Positions 23,248-35,870 of a stretch of DNA of 64,000 nt are shown here, piece after piece. The DNA lies in the NCBI RefSeq assembly GCF_964340395.1, contig NC_135562.1, positions 9,900,134 through 9,964,133 on the forward strand. Direction: 5' to 3'. The stretch comes from Glandiceps talaboti. Taxonomy: Eukaryota > Hemichordata > Enteropneusta > Spengelidae. The stretch's first letter is position 1, and every line of letters begins with the position of its first letter. The notes below the pieces were generated by a model. It searched no databases and was not told the DNA's origin. It was given only the letters and a program-made list of their open reading frames with translations. The position numbers and the translations under genes were made by a program.

Positions 23248-24194
23248 ACATACTAAATTGTCCTGTCCTTATATTGGTAATAAAGACAAACAGGTGCCCC
23301 CATATCTGTCACGTGGTAGTCATTCTCGCAAAACCAGAACTGACATTATTTCCCCGACCCTGCAAACTGTGAAATATTAACAATGTCCTAAAAAGAGGCT
23401 GTGGTGTCCAACAATGATGGGTAGTGGGCCTGTATCCATGTACAGTTAGTTATTCATGAGTTTAAAATGATATTTCATTTACCCACGCATATTTAATTAT
23501 TTGTTTGTTTGTTTGTTTGTTTGTAACACGGTTCCTGTATGTTTACAGTAATCATTTCAACTGATATTTTTGTTGGTATGATTTATGAAAGCAGATATTT
23601 TTCAGCATTTCATGAAGAAGTAAGTAAAACCTGCTGGAGTTCCCCGCCAAATTTACAAGGGGTTCTGCTAAACTTCTAGACTATCTACTCTCTTGTACCA
23701 AGGTTCATTGGGGAAAATACTTTTACCGTACAAATTCATCTGGCACCAGATGAAATGAAGAGAACATTCATTTGAAATATTTCCCAGTATATTGTACCAA
23801 GGTCTGCCACAATGGTGGAAATGAAATACCATTTAGTTTCTTTTGTATTCACTGTACAACATATGTGGTCATCCTACAAACCAGCAAAACTTGTCACCTC
23901 ACAAAAATATCTACTGTAACCCTTCCAACCTCAATTTTCACACAAAATTTCAATATTTTTCATTTTCACACTCATAGTGACAAAAATTATAATTTATACG
24001 CTGATTACAAATGTATAATAATTAATCATTTAGAATATCAGTAATACTAACATCAAAATGATTTTGGTAATGTAAATTAAAATGCTTACACGTATCAAAT
24101 TAGGTCATACTATGACTATCAAGTGAGCATTTCTTGAATAAATACATATAAAAACTTACTTCCTTACGTACTTTCCAAATTCATGAATAAACAC

Positions 24195-24335
24195 AAATTC
24201 CTCGAACTACTAAAAACAGTTCAGAGAAACATTAACGCTGAATAATTAAATCATTACGTGATCAAGGTTCGCAGCAGATGGATCAAAACATCGCATTCAT
24301 TTCCAATTTACCGTTCCAAAGTAACTATATTGTCT
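24195..24335 (-). repeat. Dispersed element with caacgtttcgacc-like motif, copy C
   Basis: In reverse complement this matches the copies at 4470-4615 and 33395-33535 (ttggaacggtaaattggaa, aatgcgatgttttgatcc, gatttaattattcagcg). It is closest to the 33.4-kb copy, sharing tactttggaacggtaaattg. Confidence 0.65.
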
Positions 24336-27300
24336 GTCCTACTAAAAAATTACACATTTTTTGTTGATAATTTTTTCGAAATTATCGTACTTTCTATTCC
24401 TTCATACTTATCATTTACATTTAGTACATCGCTCCAAAACTTGATCATGTATTACCGTGGTAACATTTTTATTGTTTTCATTTTCAAAATAATTTGTTTA
24501 TCTTATGTATCTTTTAATAACTGGTGTTGTCAAAAAAATGAACATAGAGCATATATATGAAATGTAGTTCCATATCTTGAAAATTTTTTAAAAATAATTT
24601 GATTTTTTTCATTTTTGTTGTATGTCATAGACTCACAATTGGTGTAATATTACATAATTTCATCAAATTTTTCATAACTTTGTAAAAATCAGACATTTTG
24701 TATCACCTTGCGGTATCTCACTACAATAAATATTTGTGATAACTTTTCAAAATCATTTCAAATTTTGTTTTCACATTGTGTGTCACTGATACAGAATTGA
24801 ATACTGAATTTTATCAAATAAATGAAATTTTTGTAACTTTTTTTCAAAATCATGACATTTTGTATAGTCTAGCGTTATCACAATGTCACCTTATGTGTGG
24901 TCATCCATCAATTATCAATCCATGTATGCTTACATCTGTTATCTGATATACCATATCAGTTACGTAATCTGAGCTCCCCATGTCATTTCGTAAGAGTCAA
25001 ACACTTTAATCTCACATTTTTTAATGCATTTTTAACTTGAAAACTTTACACGTTCAATATATTTTGTATTTTTCTTACACGCAGTTCTAATCATTTCATT
25101 CGTAGATGGAAACCTTTACTGCTGGTGGTAGTAAATATTTGGTCTGTGTGTTTGTTTGTTTGTTGGGTTGATCATTTACACAAATTGTAGTCTGCTACTC
25201 AGCTAAGTCTTGTGCAAATAGTCATGTTAAAGTCAACAAAAAAAGGCACAGACATCTGAATTTTTTTTCAAAACTTTTCACTTTAAAACTGTTCATGGTA
25301 CAAGTTTGAAGTCATTTTATCTTTCATTCCATGAACCTGTGACAGTGTCGCAATCCAGACAAAAAATTGTTGTTAGGACAGTGGCTAGTTGGTCAGGACA
25401 GTGGGTATTTAGTTGTGTTGGTTCCCTGGCTGATTAGTTGTTTGTTTTGTCGGAGTGATGGTGATAGGATTAGTGGTTGGGGTGGGTGAAACGATAGGCA
25501 AATTGGCAGGAAAAGAATCAAAATACTCGTTTACGGTCACCATTTCAGCTTCTTTCACTGACACCATGGACAGTACATGTATCTATAAATAGTAACAATT
25601 GTATGAATGTACAAAATGTAATTTGTAAATAATAAGAGGTCGCAACAAAAAAGGATAGACAGACAACACGACTGTTAAATTTTCTTTTGGAAAAAATATA
25701 AAATTCTTCAAAAAATCTATGAAAACAAATAAGCTTGATCTTACCCGCCATGATTTCTTCCATAAATATGGCAAAACATAATACATATTCTGTGCCGGAT
25801 GCCATATGTTCGATAAAATACCCGCCATATCAATGCACTTACGGATATGGATCAAGTACACAAGCCATTTCAGTGTAAATGTCTAAAAAAATTGATAAAT
25901 TTGGCACAAAATTGTGCTGTAAATGTTTTAAAAAACTGTACACTGAGGTCAAAACAAGCAAGCCGTCCACGTTTCACATGGTCCTGGTTGATTTGTATAT
26001 ATACACACAGTAAGAAATCTAGATAGTTTGCTGTGTACTACTGGCATGCAGTCTATGTAATATTGTCTCGGCAAACAGCTGTTTCCCCTTTTAGAGAGAA
26101 AGATATGGTCGGAGAAGTGAAAGTTCAAAGCATTCAGACAGCCAGTAATCCTTCTAAATAACAACTGGGTACATGTTTCACTTTCAGGAGTTACGTTATC
26201 TACCACCATAATTCATTCTGGCACAGCCTATTTCTAGTCTGATGTTAAACAATATGGCTGATTACTGTTTATAACCTTGCACGTGTAGGAGCAGGTGACC
26301 TTACAAGACCTGCTGATAAAGTAGCCCTCCCACACACATACACACAAACACAGCACTAAGCTAAAACCTGCAAAGCTTGGTATTTCCTCAAGATAAACTA
26401 CAATCACGTCGACAAACATAATCTTATTATCCCACGCATTCTTTTTTTTTCCCACAGCTCAATATTTTACTAGAACAATTCGTCAACATGTTGAAACATT
26501 CACATCATTTTGTGCCTCTGAATTCCTAATCTTACACCCCTTTTAATTTCATAGCTGACCTGTACTAATAGGTTGACATTCCTTTCTTTAATTTTGATTA
26601 CTGTCAGAAATCTGTCACATCAACCAACCAACCAGTACTTTCACTTGAACAGCGCCACCATGAGGCCAAGTTTTAAAATGTACCTAACTGCACAGCAGTC
26701 ATATGAAAAAGTCAAATACCACATTTTTGGGTCATAACATAAAAAATGTAAGAATATCACTGAGTTGTTTTATGCTTCACTACACACACAGTCAGGTACT
26801 AAGACATACACAGAGCAACTGAAGTATTGATGATGTCACAAAAATTCACTCAACATCTACATGTGTTTTGTGTATCTCAGTACTATGTGTGTGCTATAGT
26901 ATTGTGTCACTCAGTGGAGATATCCAGTCAGCTTTGACAATGATCTCATATCCAATTATTTCTAATGTTGCCTTGCTCATAAAAAAAATGTGTGTCCCCA
27001 AAAAAGTGTTCATACTGTTTGGCAAACTCTGCATTTAAAGAGTGATTTTACATATAGCAAATAGAACAACAAATTCATGTCACCAGACACAAAGAGTGTC
27101 TCCTTCACGTTTTTACTAGCATCTAAAAATATCCTCAGGCTACTGTATTCTTAGTGTCGTCACCAAACAGAAGAAAAGACTCTTTCAAGAAAAAAAGCAA
27201 AAGCTAGGGCTCTGAAAAATAACAACAGTGTCAAAATAAGGTGACAATAGAGAACTTGCAAACCTGCCATGTTGAATGTTGCATCATGGGAATTGTGTCA

Positions 27301-28130
27301 AAATAAGGCGACAATTACAACTAGATTACACTTTGTACACCCAAAACAACAGACATCTCATATTCTACAAATTCTCTCTTTTACAAAGTCTGGATCATAA
27401 ATTATTCCTATCAACACAATGTACTCATTTCCTTTGGTCATTCAACACTTCTCTTCTTACAAATTGACACAACAACCATGTATTACCGTGGTAACCCAAT
27501 CCTTCTCATTTCATACAATACAAGGTGGTTTTTTTCATCAACTCCATCGATAGAGGTCAACCCGGGTCAACAACTTGGAAAGTACCTTTTTGTTGTCAGG
27601 TACAATGAACTGTGAAATTAAACTCTGTGGTAGGCCTACAGGACGTGTCTGGAGTGATGGTTAAATTTACACAGATGTTTATTTACAACTCTGCTTGTTG
27701 TATGTTTGACTGTAATTGTTCAAATCAAGTACATGTTCATAAAATAAAGTAATTCTCTTTTGGTGTCACTTGAGAACTGGGAGTTTCCCTTCAGGAGTTT
27801 TTTATCCAGAATCGTTTGAGTTATAACTAACTTTATTTTCTATGGGTTGTTTTCTGTTACATTTCACCAACATACTTTGATGTGACTTGTTGCAATGGAA
27901 AGTTGACAGGCTATCTTTAGTGTGTGATACTATCTGACTCGTCGTACATAAAGTTTCAAACTTGCAAAACACCGGGGGTTCTGCTTTTTATGTTTGATCA
28001 TTTCATAAATTTGATTTTCCTGGAATTTCCTTGAATAATTTGAACTGCACCAAAACTTTAAAGGAGTGGTTTGAAATTCAAGGACTTTTTTAAGATTTGT
28101 ATAAACCCTGAAGTATATAAATCTAGGCCA
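24336..28130. other. Intron, mostly unique sequence
   Basis: No gene that I can support. A short minus-strand frame from an ATG at 25567 (MVSVKEAEMVTVNEYFD, 51 codons) and an 86-codon frame at 25949-26209 were examined and not accepted as genes. The rest is AT-rich. Confidence 0.5.
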
Positions 28131-28159
28131 TGGACCCTTGCAAGATACCCCTGACACTG

Positions 28160-28465
28160 ACTGGCACTGTAACATCTCACCAGCTGACACTAACGCCTCA
28201 CCTGCTGACACGAACACCTCACCTGCATGCGTTAGCAACTGGCTGGAAGGGATAATGCCTGCACCAAGCCAATGTTACCAGGCAAGCTCAGTGTTAACAC
28301 AAGGCTGGTACTAACACCTGAGCAACATGAGTTACATGTAGCAGCTGGAAGGATTTAGTGCCTGCACCAGCCTAAAGTTAACACCAGACTAGCTCAGTGC
28401 TAATACCATGCGGGCAATAACATCTTGTGTTAGCAACTCACTGGATGGGTTAATGGATAATGTCT
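28160..28465. repeat. Two-copy tandem repeat with embedded 25-bp repeats
   Basis: The phrases gtgcctgcaccagcc/atgcctgcaccaagcc, gctcagtgctaata/gctcagtgttaaca and gttagcaactggctgga/gttagcaactcactgga recur about 100 bp apart. A shorter unit (acctcacctgctgacac) is repeated at 28185-28225. Confidence 0.75.
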
Positions 28466-28671
28466 GAACCACCAGGCCTATGTATGTAATAGTTTAGCAA
28501 ATCAGAAAGGGATCCTTGAGGTGTGCAAATACCATTAGTATAGATATAGATATAATTTTGTAGTATACCATTTCTACTTTTTTTCTCAGTTTTTACTTCA
28601 CAGCAACAAACACAGTGACACAGTTACAGCTGCAACAGAGATATTCAAATTGACAAGAACTAAATACATAA

Positions 28672-28748
<77 letters not shown>

Positions 28749-28750
28749 GA
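28672..28750. repeat. (CAGA)n microsatellite within a short duplication
   Basis: About 19 units of caga. The flanking phrase attcaaattgacaagaac occurs on both sides (28643 and 28793), so the array sits inside a locally duplicated segment. Confidence 0.96.
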
Positions 28751-29389
28751 GACAAATTGACAAGAGCTAAATATAAACCAACAGACAGAGATATTCAAAT
28801 TGACAAGAACTAGATACATAACACTACCTGTACAACTACCACTACATAATGATTAATGGTGTTTTGACAGGGTGACTGTACTTTACAAATTTATGACTTA
28901 CCTCTCAACTTTGAGACTACAACAATTCATTGTTTTTAAAATTTTGATATCTACTCGCTAGTGGAATGTCTTGGTTTTTTTATGTTCAGAAATTGCATTT
29001 TCAGAGTCAAAATGCTTAGCACTTCCAAAATGCAGAAATTAAAAAAGAACAATAAAATCTATAGTCTGTAAGATACAGAAATTCATGCCATGCTATCAGC
29101 CTGATACACAGTGATAGGGCTGAACAACACGACGTATCTTAGGAGCGATCACACAATGTCACACAAGTTCAATATAAAGTGAACTTCGTTCATCTGGCGT
29201 CAATGCAATTGTTGAACTTCATTTTCGCATTTCTAACCAAATTTCGACCAACAATTTTCACTCCTTCAATGATAACAGCTTCTGTATTTACTACTGAGAT
29301 GTTGATAAGTTCATAAAAATAGTAGATATGTACAGGTGCATGTATATAATGCACAAAGTAATGATCTTGAACTTACAAGAACTCAGATT

Positions 29390-29575
29390 TGCATATTGGC
29401 CCAGTTCAGTTTAAGGTTAAAAGTTAAGTATAAAACAAAGTTGCCTGGTCGAACTAAAACAAAATTTGGTCTTGAGCAAATGAAGAAAAGTTGCAATCAT
29501 TATGATTCCACCAATAAGATAGCACAAATACAACAACCTAGGACTGAATCGTGGGCCTTTATCTGATCTACAGTA
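29390..29575 (+). repeat. Dispersed element family E, diverged copy
   Basis: Shares block order (agtataaaacaaagttgcct, ggtctt-gagcaaatga, cattatgattccac, taggactgaatc, gggccttta) with segments at 50845-51010, 52215-52420, 52425-52620 and 60440-60600. Terminal repeats were not found. No coding capacity. Confidence 0.5.
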
Positions 29576-30061
29576 TGTATTAGCATAGTAAGAAAACTGC
29601 CTGTCATCCCTAGGCTGCCATCTTAAGAATTAATTTGATGCTGGAACAAATGTGTTGTCCAAATGTCTCTTACAACTACAACACTGATACAGGTTATGTA
29701 AAGACTTTCTAAATTCTAGCCATAGTTTCTGGTAATGTTAGTTTAGTATTATCTGTGCATCGAATCTCAAGATATACCTCGTTACGGGTGAAGATGTGAT
29801 TCAACACCATGTGCAGTATCTATCTAGACTACATGCATGGTACTGTGGATTTATTTATTTGTGTGCCCCAAACTATGTTCAATTATAGATTGTGGGCTAA
29901 AGTACGAAAATGTTCCGATAACAGTTCACTGACTGTCGAGTGGATGTTCACTTCCTGGTTGATGATCAGGTCGGTCAAATCTGCTCTACACTTTCATTAG
30001 GACTAAAATTTCCTTGCGTCACTTTGTGCAGTTTTCTGAGAATTGTGAACTGAAATAGCAA

Positions 30062-30100
30062 CTCTCCAAGACTTTTAAGTGTGTGTGTGTGTGTGTGTGG
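30062..30100. repeat. Short (GT)n microsatellite
   Basis: A run of gt around 30080-30098 in otherwise unique sequence. Confidence 0.8.
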
Positions 30101-30354
30101 GACTGTATGTTGTAGGCCGTACTATGAAAGTTTATCACGCAACGTGGGAAATGACGCCTGAAAACACTGCTTTATTGCTTGTTGGTCATTATTCGTATTA
30201 AGTCAAGCTACTGTAATTGTTGTGATACATCAAATGAGCCATAATACATGTACTACAACTGTTTGTCTGTGAAATTACCAGGGTCCAGAAAAATACCTAG
30301 CTAACTTTAATGTAAGCTATAAAACACTTTTTATCATGTTGAGGATACAGTAGG

Positions 30355-30920
30355 AGGGGTAAGGGGGAGGGAATGTGATGAAAGTGTGTTAAACCGGATT
30401 AGAGAATAGAAGGGAAAAGAAGAGGAGAAATTGGACTTGAGGTGCCGTGAGGTGAGATGAAGTAATGTGAGATAAGGTGAGGGGAGGGGAGGGGAGGGGA
30501 GGGGAAGGGAGCCAGTGAAACGGGAAAGAAATTATATGAAATAAGATAACATGATAAGGTGTGGTGAGATGAGGTACAGTGAGATAAGGTGAGGAGAGAT
30601 GGGGAGGGGAAAGAAGTGAAATGGTGAAGGAGAGGTGGGATGAGGTATCATGAAGTGAGGTGGGATGAAGCAAAGGGAGAGGAAGGGAAGGGAAGGGAAG
30701 GAAAGGAAGGTCAGAGGAAGGGGCAGGGTCAGGTGAGAAGAGGGGAGGAGAGGTGAGGTGAGGTGATGAGGGAGGGGAGGGGAGATAAGGTAAGGCAAGG
30801 CAAGGCAAAGTAAGGCAAGGCAAGGCAAGGTAAGGTGAGGTGAGGTGAGGTCTGCAGAATAGAAGGGTCATCAGAAATCAAGATAGGAGAAAGGTAATAA
30901 AAAAGAAAAGAAGAAAAAGT
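30355..30920 (+). repeat. Polypurine tract of about 500 bp
   Basis: The plus strand is almost entirely A and G with occasional T (ggaggggaggggagggg at 30480, then gaaggg, gaggtgaggtgagg and aaggcaaggcaagg runs). On the minus strand, the gene's sense strand, it is C/T-rich. Such tracts can form triplex DNA and G-quadruplexes. Open frames of 98-160 codons on the minus strand (Pro/Ser/Leu-rich) are artefacts. Confidence 0.92.
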
Positions 30921-31624
30921 AAAGATGCGGTACTAGAGATGGGAAGGAGGTGTGACCAAATTATGAAACATTCAAGTGAACTGATTGAAACCATTCATTT
31001 ATTTTATATGCACAAAGACACCACATTAATAGAAATATACTGTTTGTCATTGCTACATGCTTGCGTAATTAGAAATGAAACAGCTGTGGAAAAATATTTT
31101 GAAAAAACTTTCAAAGCAGGAAGCCAGACTGAAGTCTGTCTCGTGCCAAGAAAGTGGGCAGACAACAGGCTTAGAATAATAGGTGTTTGCGTCATTATAT
31201 GATGCTAAATATCACTGAGTCATCTTCCTGGCCACTGCCAGCCCTGACTCCTGTCTGACCTTTCTATCACTATCTCCAATGACCTTTCATCTGCAAATGA
31301 CATTTCACCTGGCTACCTAGCCACCTCTAATGTACAAAGACCAAAAAGGACCACAAAATTTTGTACATTATTGGGCTGAGATGACGTGTGATTCAGAAAT
31401 AAGGAACATCACCTTGGCAGGAATGCGGCATGTCAAAGATCAAGAGCCTGACTCCACAAAATCTGTACACCCGGTATAATACTAGACCTAGATTTCTTGT
31501 TCTATTTCGGTTAATAACTCTGGCACTTTTCCAGGTACATCAGACATGTCCCCCAGGGTACACCTGAGGTGGCAGTTACTCCCATGTATATAGCTTATTT
31601 TGCAATGACAGGCTATATTTAGCA

Positions 31625-32115
31625 GTTGATTTGTGATGGTTTTAGAACCCAAGCATAGGAAAGGGAATATCAGGAGTGAAATTTGCACTCTTTCATACAT
31701 TTTGAGTTTTTGCTATGGTTTTAGAACCCTAGCACTGCAGTAGAGAGAGGGAAAATTGGGGTGAACTTAACATTGTTTTCTGCAGTTTGACTTTTTGCTA
31801 TGGTTTTAGAACCCTAGTAAAACTAATAGAGAAGAGGAAATCTGGGCAAACATGCAATGTTTCCAGTATTCAGTGTGGTTTTTCTGGCTGTTTCAGAAAC
31901 CTAATAAAAGAGAGAGGAGAATCTTGTAAAATTTGTACTTTTTCCAGTAAATTCAGTGTCTTTGTGATGGTTTTACGACTGAAGTAACTGCGAGAGGAGA
32001 TTCTTGTAAAACTTGCATTGTTTCAGACATACTGTTTTTGCTAAATTAAAGCGAGGAGAAAATCTTGTAACATTTGTATTTGTTTTCAGTACATTCAATG
32101 TTTGTTGTGAGACAT
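31625..32115. repeat. Tandem repeat, unit about 80-95 bp
   Basis: Five diverged copies share ttttgctatggttttagaac, cctagta, gagaggagaatcttgtaaa and tttccagtacattcagtg. Divergence increases toward 32.1 kb. Confidence 0.88.
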
Positions 32116-33394
32116 TTCACGATTTTCACCATTTTTTTTTCTCTCGAAGACATAAAAAAAAAGTTTAGGGTCGGTGTGAAAAACTAGATGGGGTCGGGTA
32201 ACCAGAACCAAAGAACTTTTTTTTATTAGGCCTACAGGGACAGAAGTCTGATTTCACTTTCTAGCAGCCTAAATATCAGATTAAAGCCATAAACTTAATT
32301 ATAATTTCATAAAACAATCACTACTTCAGCATCAAAAAATAATTACAGTCTGCACAAGATACAGACATTGATTCAAATTTCATGAAATTTATATCAACTC
32401 CGGATACGATCCTACGGCCAGTGACAAAATAAGTTTTAATTTTTCAGAAAAAAAACATAATAACTGAAGGATCAGATTTAAATAAAGAGAAAAAATTATC
32501 CGAATCTCGTTACAAACAAGTCTTATTTTTCACTTAAATAATCGTAATGATGAAAACTCATCTCTAATGTGAAATGATGGCCACTTATACAACAGATCAA
32601 TCTTTTGTATCCTGGCAACCGTGTTCTCACTTTACAAATTGAGCGTTTGTACCTAGTACATTAGGAGTTCTCAGTTTCTCTTTAGTATTATGGGGCTTAT
32701 TTGAATACAATTAAGGTAGCTGAAACAGGTTAATACAGGACAAGTTATCTAACTATTTGAAGAGTTCAGAAAAAGGAGTGTCTATGATCTGAATGCTTCA
32801 TTGACCAATGTGTTTCATAAGACCACAATATGTTTTATTGTTAAGGGACACACAGGTATGATAGTAAAATCTACCTGCATTCCCAACATATTTTACCGGA
32901 GTTCTCCCACCCCACCCCCATCCCAACTCCATTATCAAAATTATCATACATGATACAGCAATCTATATGTAAGTTATACGAGATACCCCACCTCCTCTGT
33001 TACAAAGTTTCTAATAATTTCTAATAAGCCATAACATTGTTCTAATAATGAAGATCTTTACAGCTTCGGCAAAATTTCTTTCACTTTTATATAAAGAGAG
33101 TTCCTTTTGTGATATGCTTTCAAAAAGTCTTCTTCTTTTTTTTTGTTCCTTTTTATTTGTAGTCCGGGATCTCAATACAATGAATAAAAACCCTGGAGAT
33201 GCCTTTATGATGTTAGTGGGCTTACCTTTGAAAAATTGTATTCACAAAACTGGTCTTGTCAATTCACCCACACTGTCTAACACTGAACTGTTCATATTTT
33301 AGCAATAAAATGGCTGTTAGTTTAATACAATGCAGTACTGTCCATGCAATCATTCGGGTTTATACAATTTTCGAATAACATGTATTTAAAAACA

Positions 33395-33535
33395 AAACAT
33401 AGTACAAATACTTTGGAACGGTAAATTGGAAACAAATGCAACATTTTGATCCTTCTACTACGGCCCTTGATCACCCAATGATTTAATTTATTCAGCGGTG
33501 ATGTCTCTCTTTGAACAATATATTTTCCACTTATA
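33395..33535 (+). repeat. Dispersed element with caacgtttcgacc-like motif, copy B
   Basis: Contains aatgcaacattttgatcc, ttctactacggcccttgatc and gatttaatttattcagcggt, in the same order as copies A and C. Confidence 0.65.
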
Positions 33536-35125
33536 TTTCACTTTTGAAGTTTGTATCTTCATTTTAACACTGGAATGCCATGGTACAGACAAGTGCATAT
33601 TTATGTAGTAACTCATGAACTTAACTTGACCTTTATAGTGATTTTGAAAAGATGAGGGTGCCCTCTATGGCCAAAAGTGGAGAACCCATAGCCACTAACT
33701 GAGAAACTGATGACTGAATGAGTGTGAGAAAATTGTAACTTTTAAAGTCAGTGTTTGTCTGTTGAAAGAACACTTTAACAAGATTTTCATGAATTTCAAA
33801 AAGCCAGATACAGCAAACATGTCGTGGCTTATATAATATTACATTATTATATATTATCATAGTAATTAATAGAAATAGAGTTTGAACCTGTCCAAACACA
33901 GCAGGAAGTGTTCCATAGTTCTTAAAAAAGTGACAAGTTTGAACATCGGCCTTCATGAGGCAACTACTCACACCTTAATACTGTTTCTACCCCTAAATCT
34001 GTTAACAGTAGCAAAAGCTAACTGTTGCTTATCAATTACTGCAGAACACCTTCAAAATAATCAAACACCTCACCCCTACATTACCAGCAACTGCACGAAC
34101 ATTTTTAATTTTTCAAATTTTACAAAAATATTCAAAAAATTTACAAAAAGTTGAAACTTGTAAAGTCATGACACATCAAGATAACTGTACAAACAATTTT
34201 AACAACTTAAACTTCTAAATATTTTAGTAATGACATACAAGAAAGTGAAGGAATCGGTGTAAAGTTTTATGAGACACCTGTGCTATAGTGTTAGCATCAT
34301 TTTTGGGGGGTAAATTACACTACACCTGATGAATGGACATATGTAAATTGCATCGTCCTCGTCAATCCAACCCTTTCTGTATTTATTTTGCACACCTGTG
34401 TCTCCTTACCGTGAAATATCTGTCCTACAACAACTTTGTTCCAACTATTGTTGGTGAGCAGACAGTATAAAAAAAATACCAACAGGGGGTACAAACTCTT
34501 GGTTAAATCTTGGCAGTTTTCCAAAATGTGCAGACTACATTTGTAAGTTAGACTACGGACGCTGATGCACAAACGTTGATGAAAACAATTTGGAAAGTTC
34601 TGTCATTATCTGCAGGTCAGATCTCACAACAAAGTTTACTCACAGTGCAGGAATTAACAGCCATAACACGAGTTTGTGAACTTAAAAAAAAAAATCACTA
34701 AAAGTTTATTGTATTTGTAGAACTTTTTATGTCCCTGGGTTTAATCTGTTGTGACGTCTGGAACTAAAATTACATTTTCAAGTATATTGTACGTGTACGT
34801 GTACTGTGAGTCCGTGCATCTTTCATGTTTTACTCTCTCTTTTTTTTCATGTTCTTTATTTTTTTAAATTTCAAAGTATGTTTCATACCATATCATAAAT
34901 CTGATCTTTGTATTTCATATTTGCCTACTGCCAAGATTACAGAAATCAAGACAGCGCAACAGCTCTTTGCTAAAAAGTTGAACTGGTTATGCAAATTCTG
35001 TAACCTTGTATTAAAGTCAAGTAGAATGACGTTTAGGTAATTCTTCATATTGTACCAGTCTTTTTGTGAAATTTTTGGTCCAAAAATTATGATTTGGAAA
35101 GAATTTTCTCAGTAACCGGGTTATT

Positions 35126-35500
35126 CTAAAACTCTGGTGAAAGTACTGTATTTAACCATAATGACGTAAGTACTTCATCATCCCACCCACAAGAAAACCG
35201 CCCACTCAAGCTTTGATCACAAAAACCTGACCTCTGACTTCTCCGAGCAAAATCTATTTTCACGTCATCATGAATAGCATACTCTTTCTTTGGCCCAACC
35301 CTTGCATTAAATCCCATCCCCATTAAGTCATTTTCTTTATATGCTAAACACCTACACACGTTGACCTCGTTTGACTTAAGAAAATCGGCTAAAGAGGAGT
35401 TAATGAGCTTGAAAAGTAATCTTTTAAGATCATTTTGACACTGTTCAGTCCCGGAGATGACCTTGTTGACAATGATCGTCTTTTCTCTTGTTCGTCAATG
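35126..35500 (-). other. Unassigned open reading frame of about 125 codons
   Basis: Between a TGA near 35502 and a TAG at 35126 the minus strand stays open, reading VNKVISGTEQCQNDLKRLLF, then LINSSLADFLKSNEVNV, then MGMGFNARVGPKKEYAIHDD and further charged sequence. Composition is less AT-rich than the surrounding intron and the peptide looks hydrophilic and protein-like. No family is recognised. No convincing acceptor is seen; a gtgggt word at about 35189 could be a donor. It could be an exon upstream in the same gene, an exon of a nested gene, or chance: a few ORFs of this length are expected in 64 kb. Confidence 0.2.
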
Positions 35501-35554
35501 ATGTTTTTGACTGTCTAGGTATCTCTATTGTCTCCTTCCAATTTGCTGTTACGT

Positions 35555-35655
35555 AGTTCGTACCAATACTGCACCGTACCAATACTGCACCGTACCAATA
35601 CTGCACTACACCATACTGCACCGTACCAATACTGCATTATACCAATACTGCACTA
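35555..35655. repeat. Tandem repeat of gtaccaatactgcac
   Basis: Six to seven copies of a 15-16 bp unit with small variants (taccaatactgcacta). Confidence 0.93.
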
Positions 35656-35714
35656 CATTTAGCTTCAGACTACTCACTTTTCATTTTCAAAAATAATGAT
35701 TAGTATACAACTAC

Positions 35715-35870
35715 TAACTTTTAGGTTTCCCCAACCCTGTTCAAATTTCCCCCTCTCTGTTACTAGCTTTGCCCCTCTCTGTTATCAAATTTCCCCCTCT
35801 CTGTTACCAGCTTTGCCCCTCTCTGTTTTAAAATTTCACCCCTCTATTAACAGGTATCCCCTTCTCTATG
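35715..35870. repeat. Tandem repeat of ttccccctctctgttac
   Basis: Six copies of a pyrimidine-rich unit of about 23 bp. The plus-strand ORF across it is an artefact. Confidence 0.88.

Noticed and set aside
25416-25567. 51-codon minus-strand ORF starting MVSVKEAEMVTVNEYFD
   Set aside because: Short, Thr/Pro-rich low-complexity end, and no recognisable family; a gtaaac word is a weak donor.
25949-26209. 86-codon minus-strand ORF
   Set aside because: No signal peptide, domain or splice evidence, and length within chance expectation.
30389-30871. 160-codon Pro/Ser/Leu ORF on the minus strand
   Set aside because: It is the translation of the pyrimidine strand of the polypurine tract.
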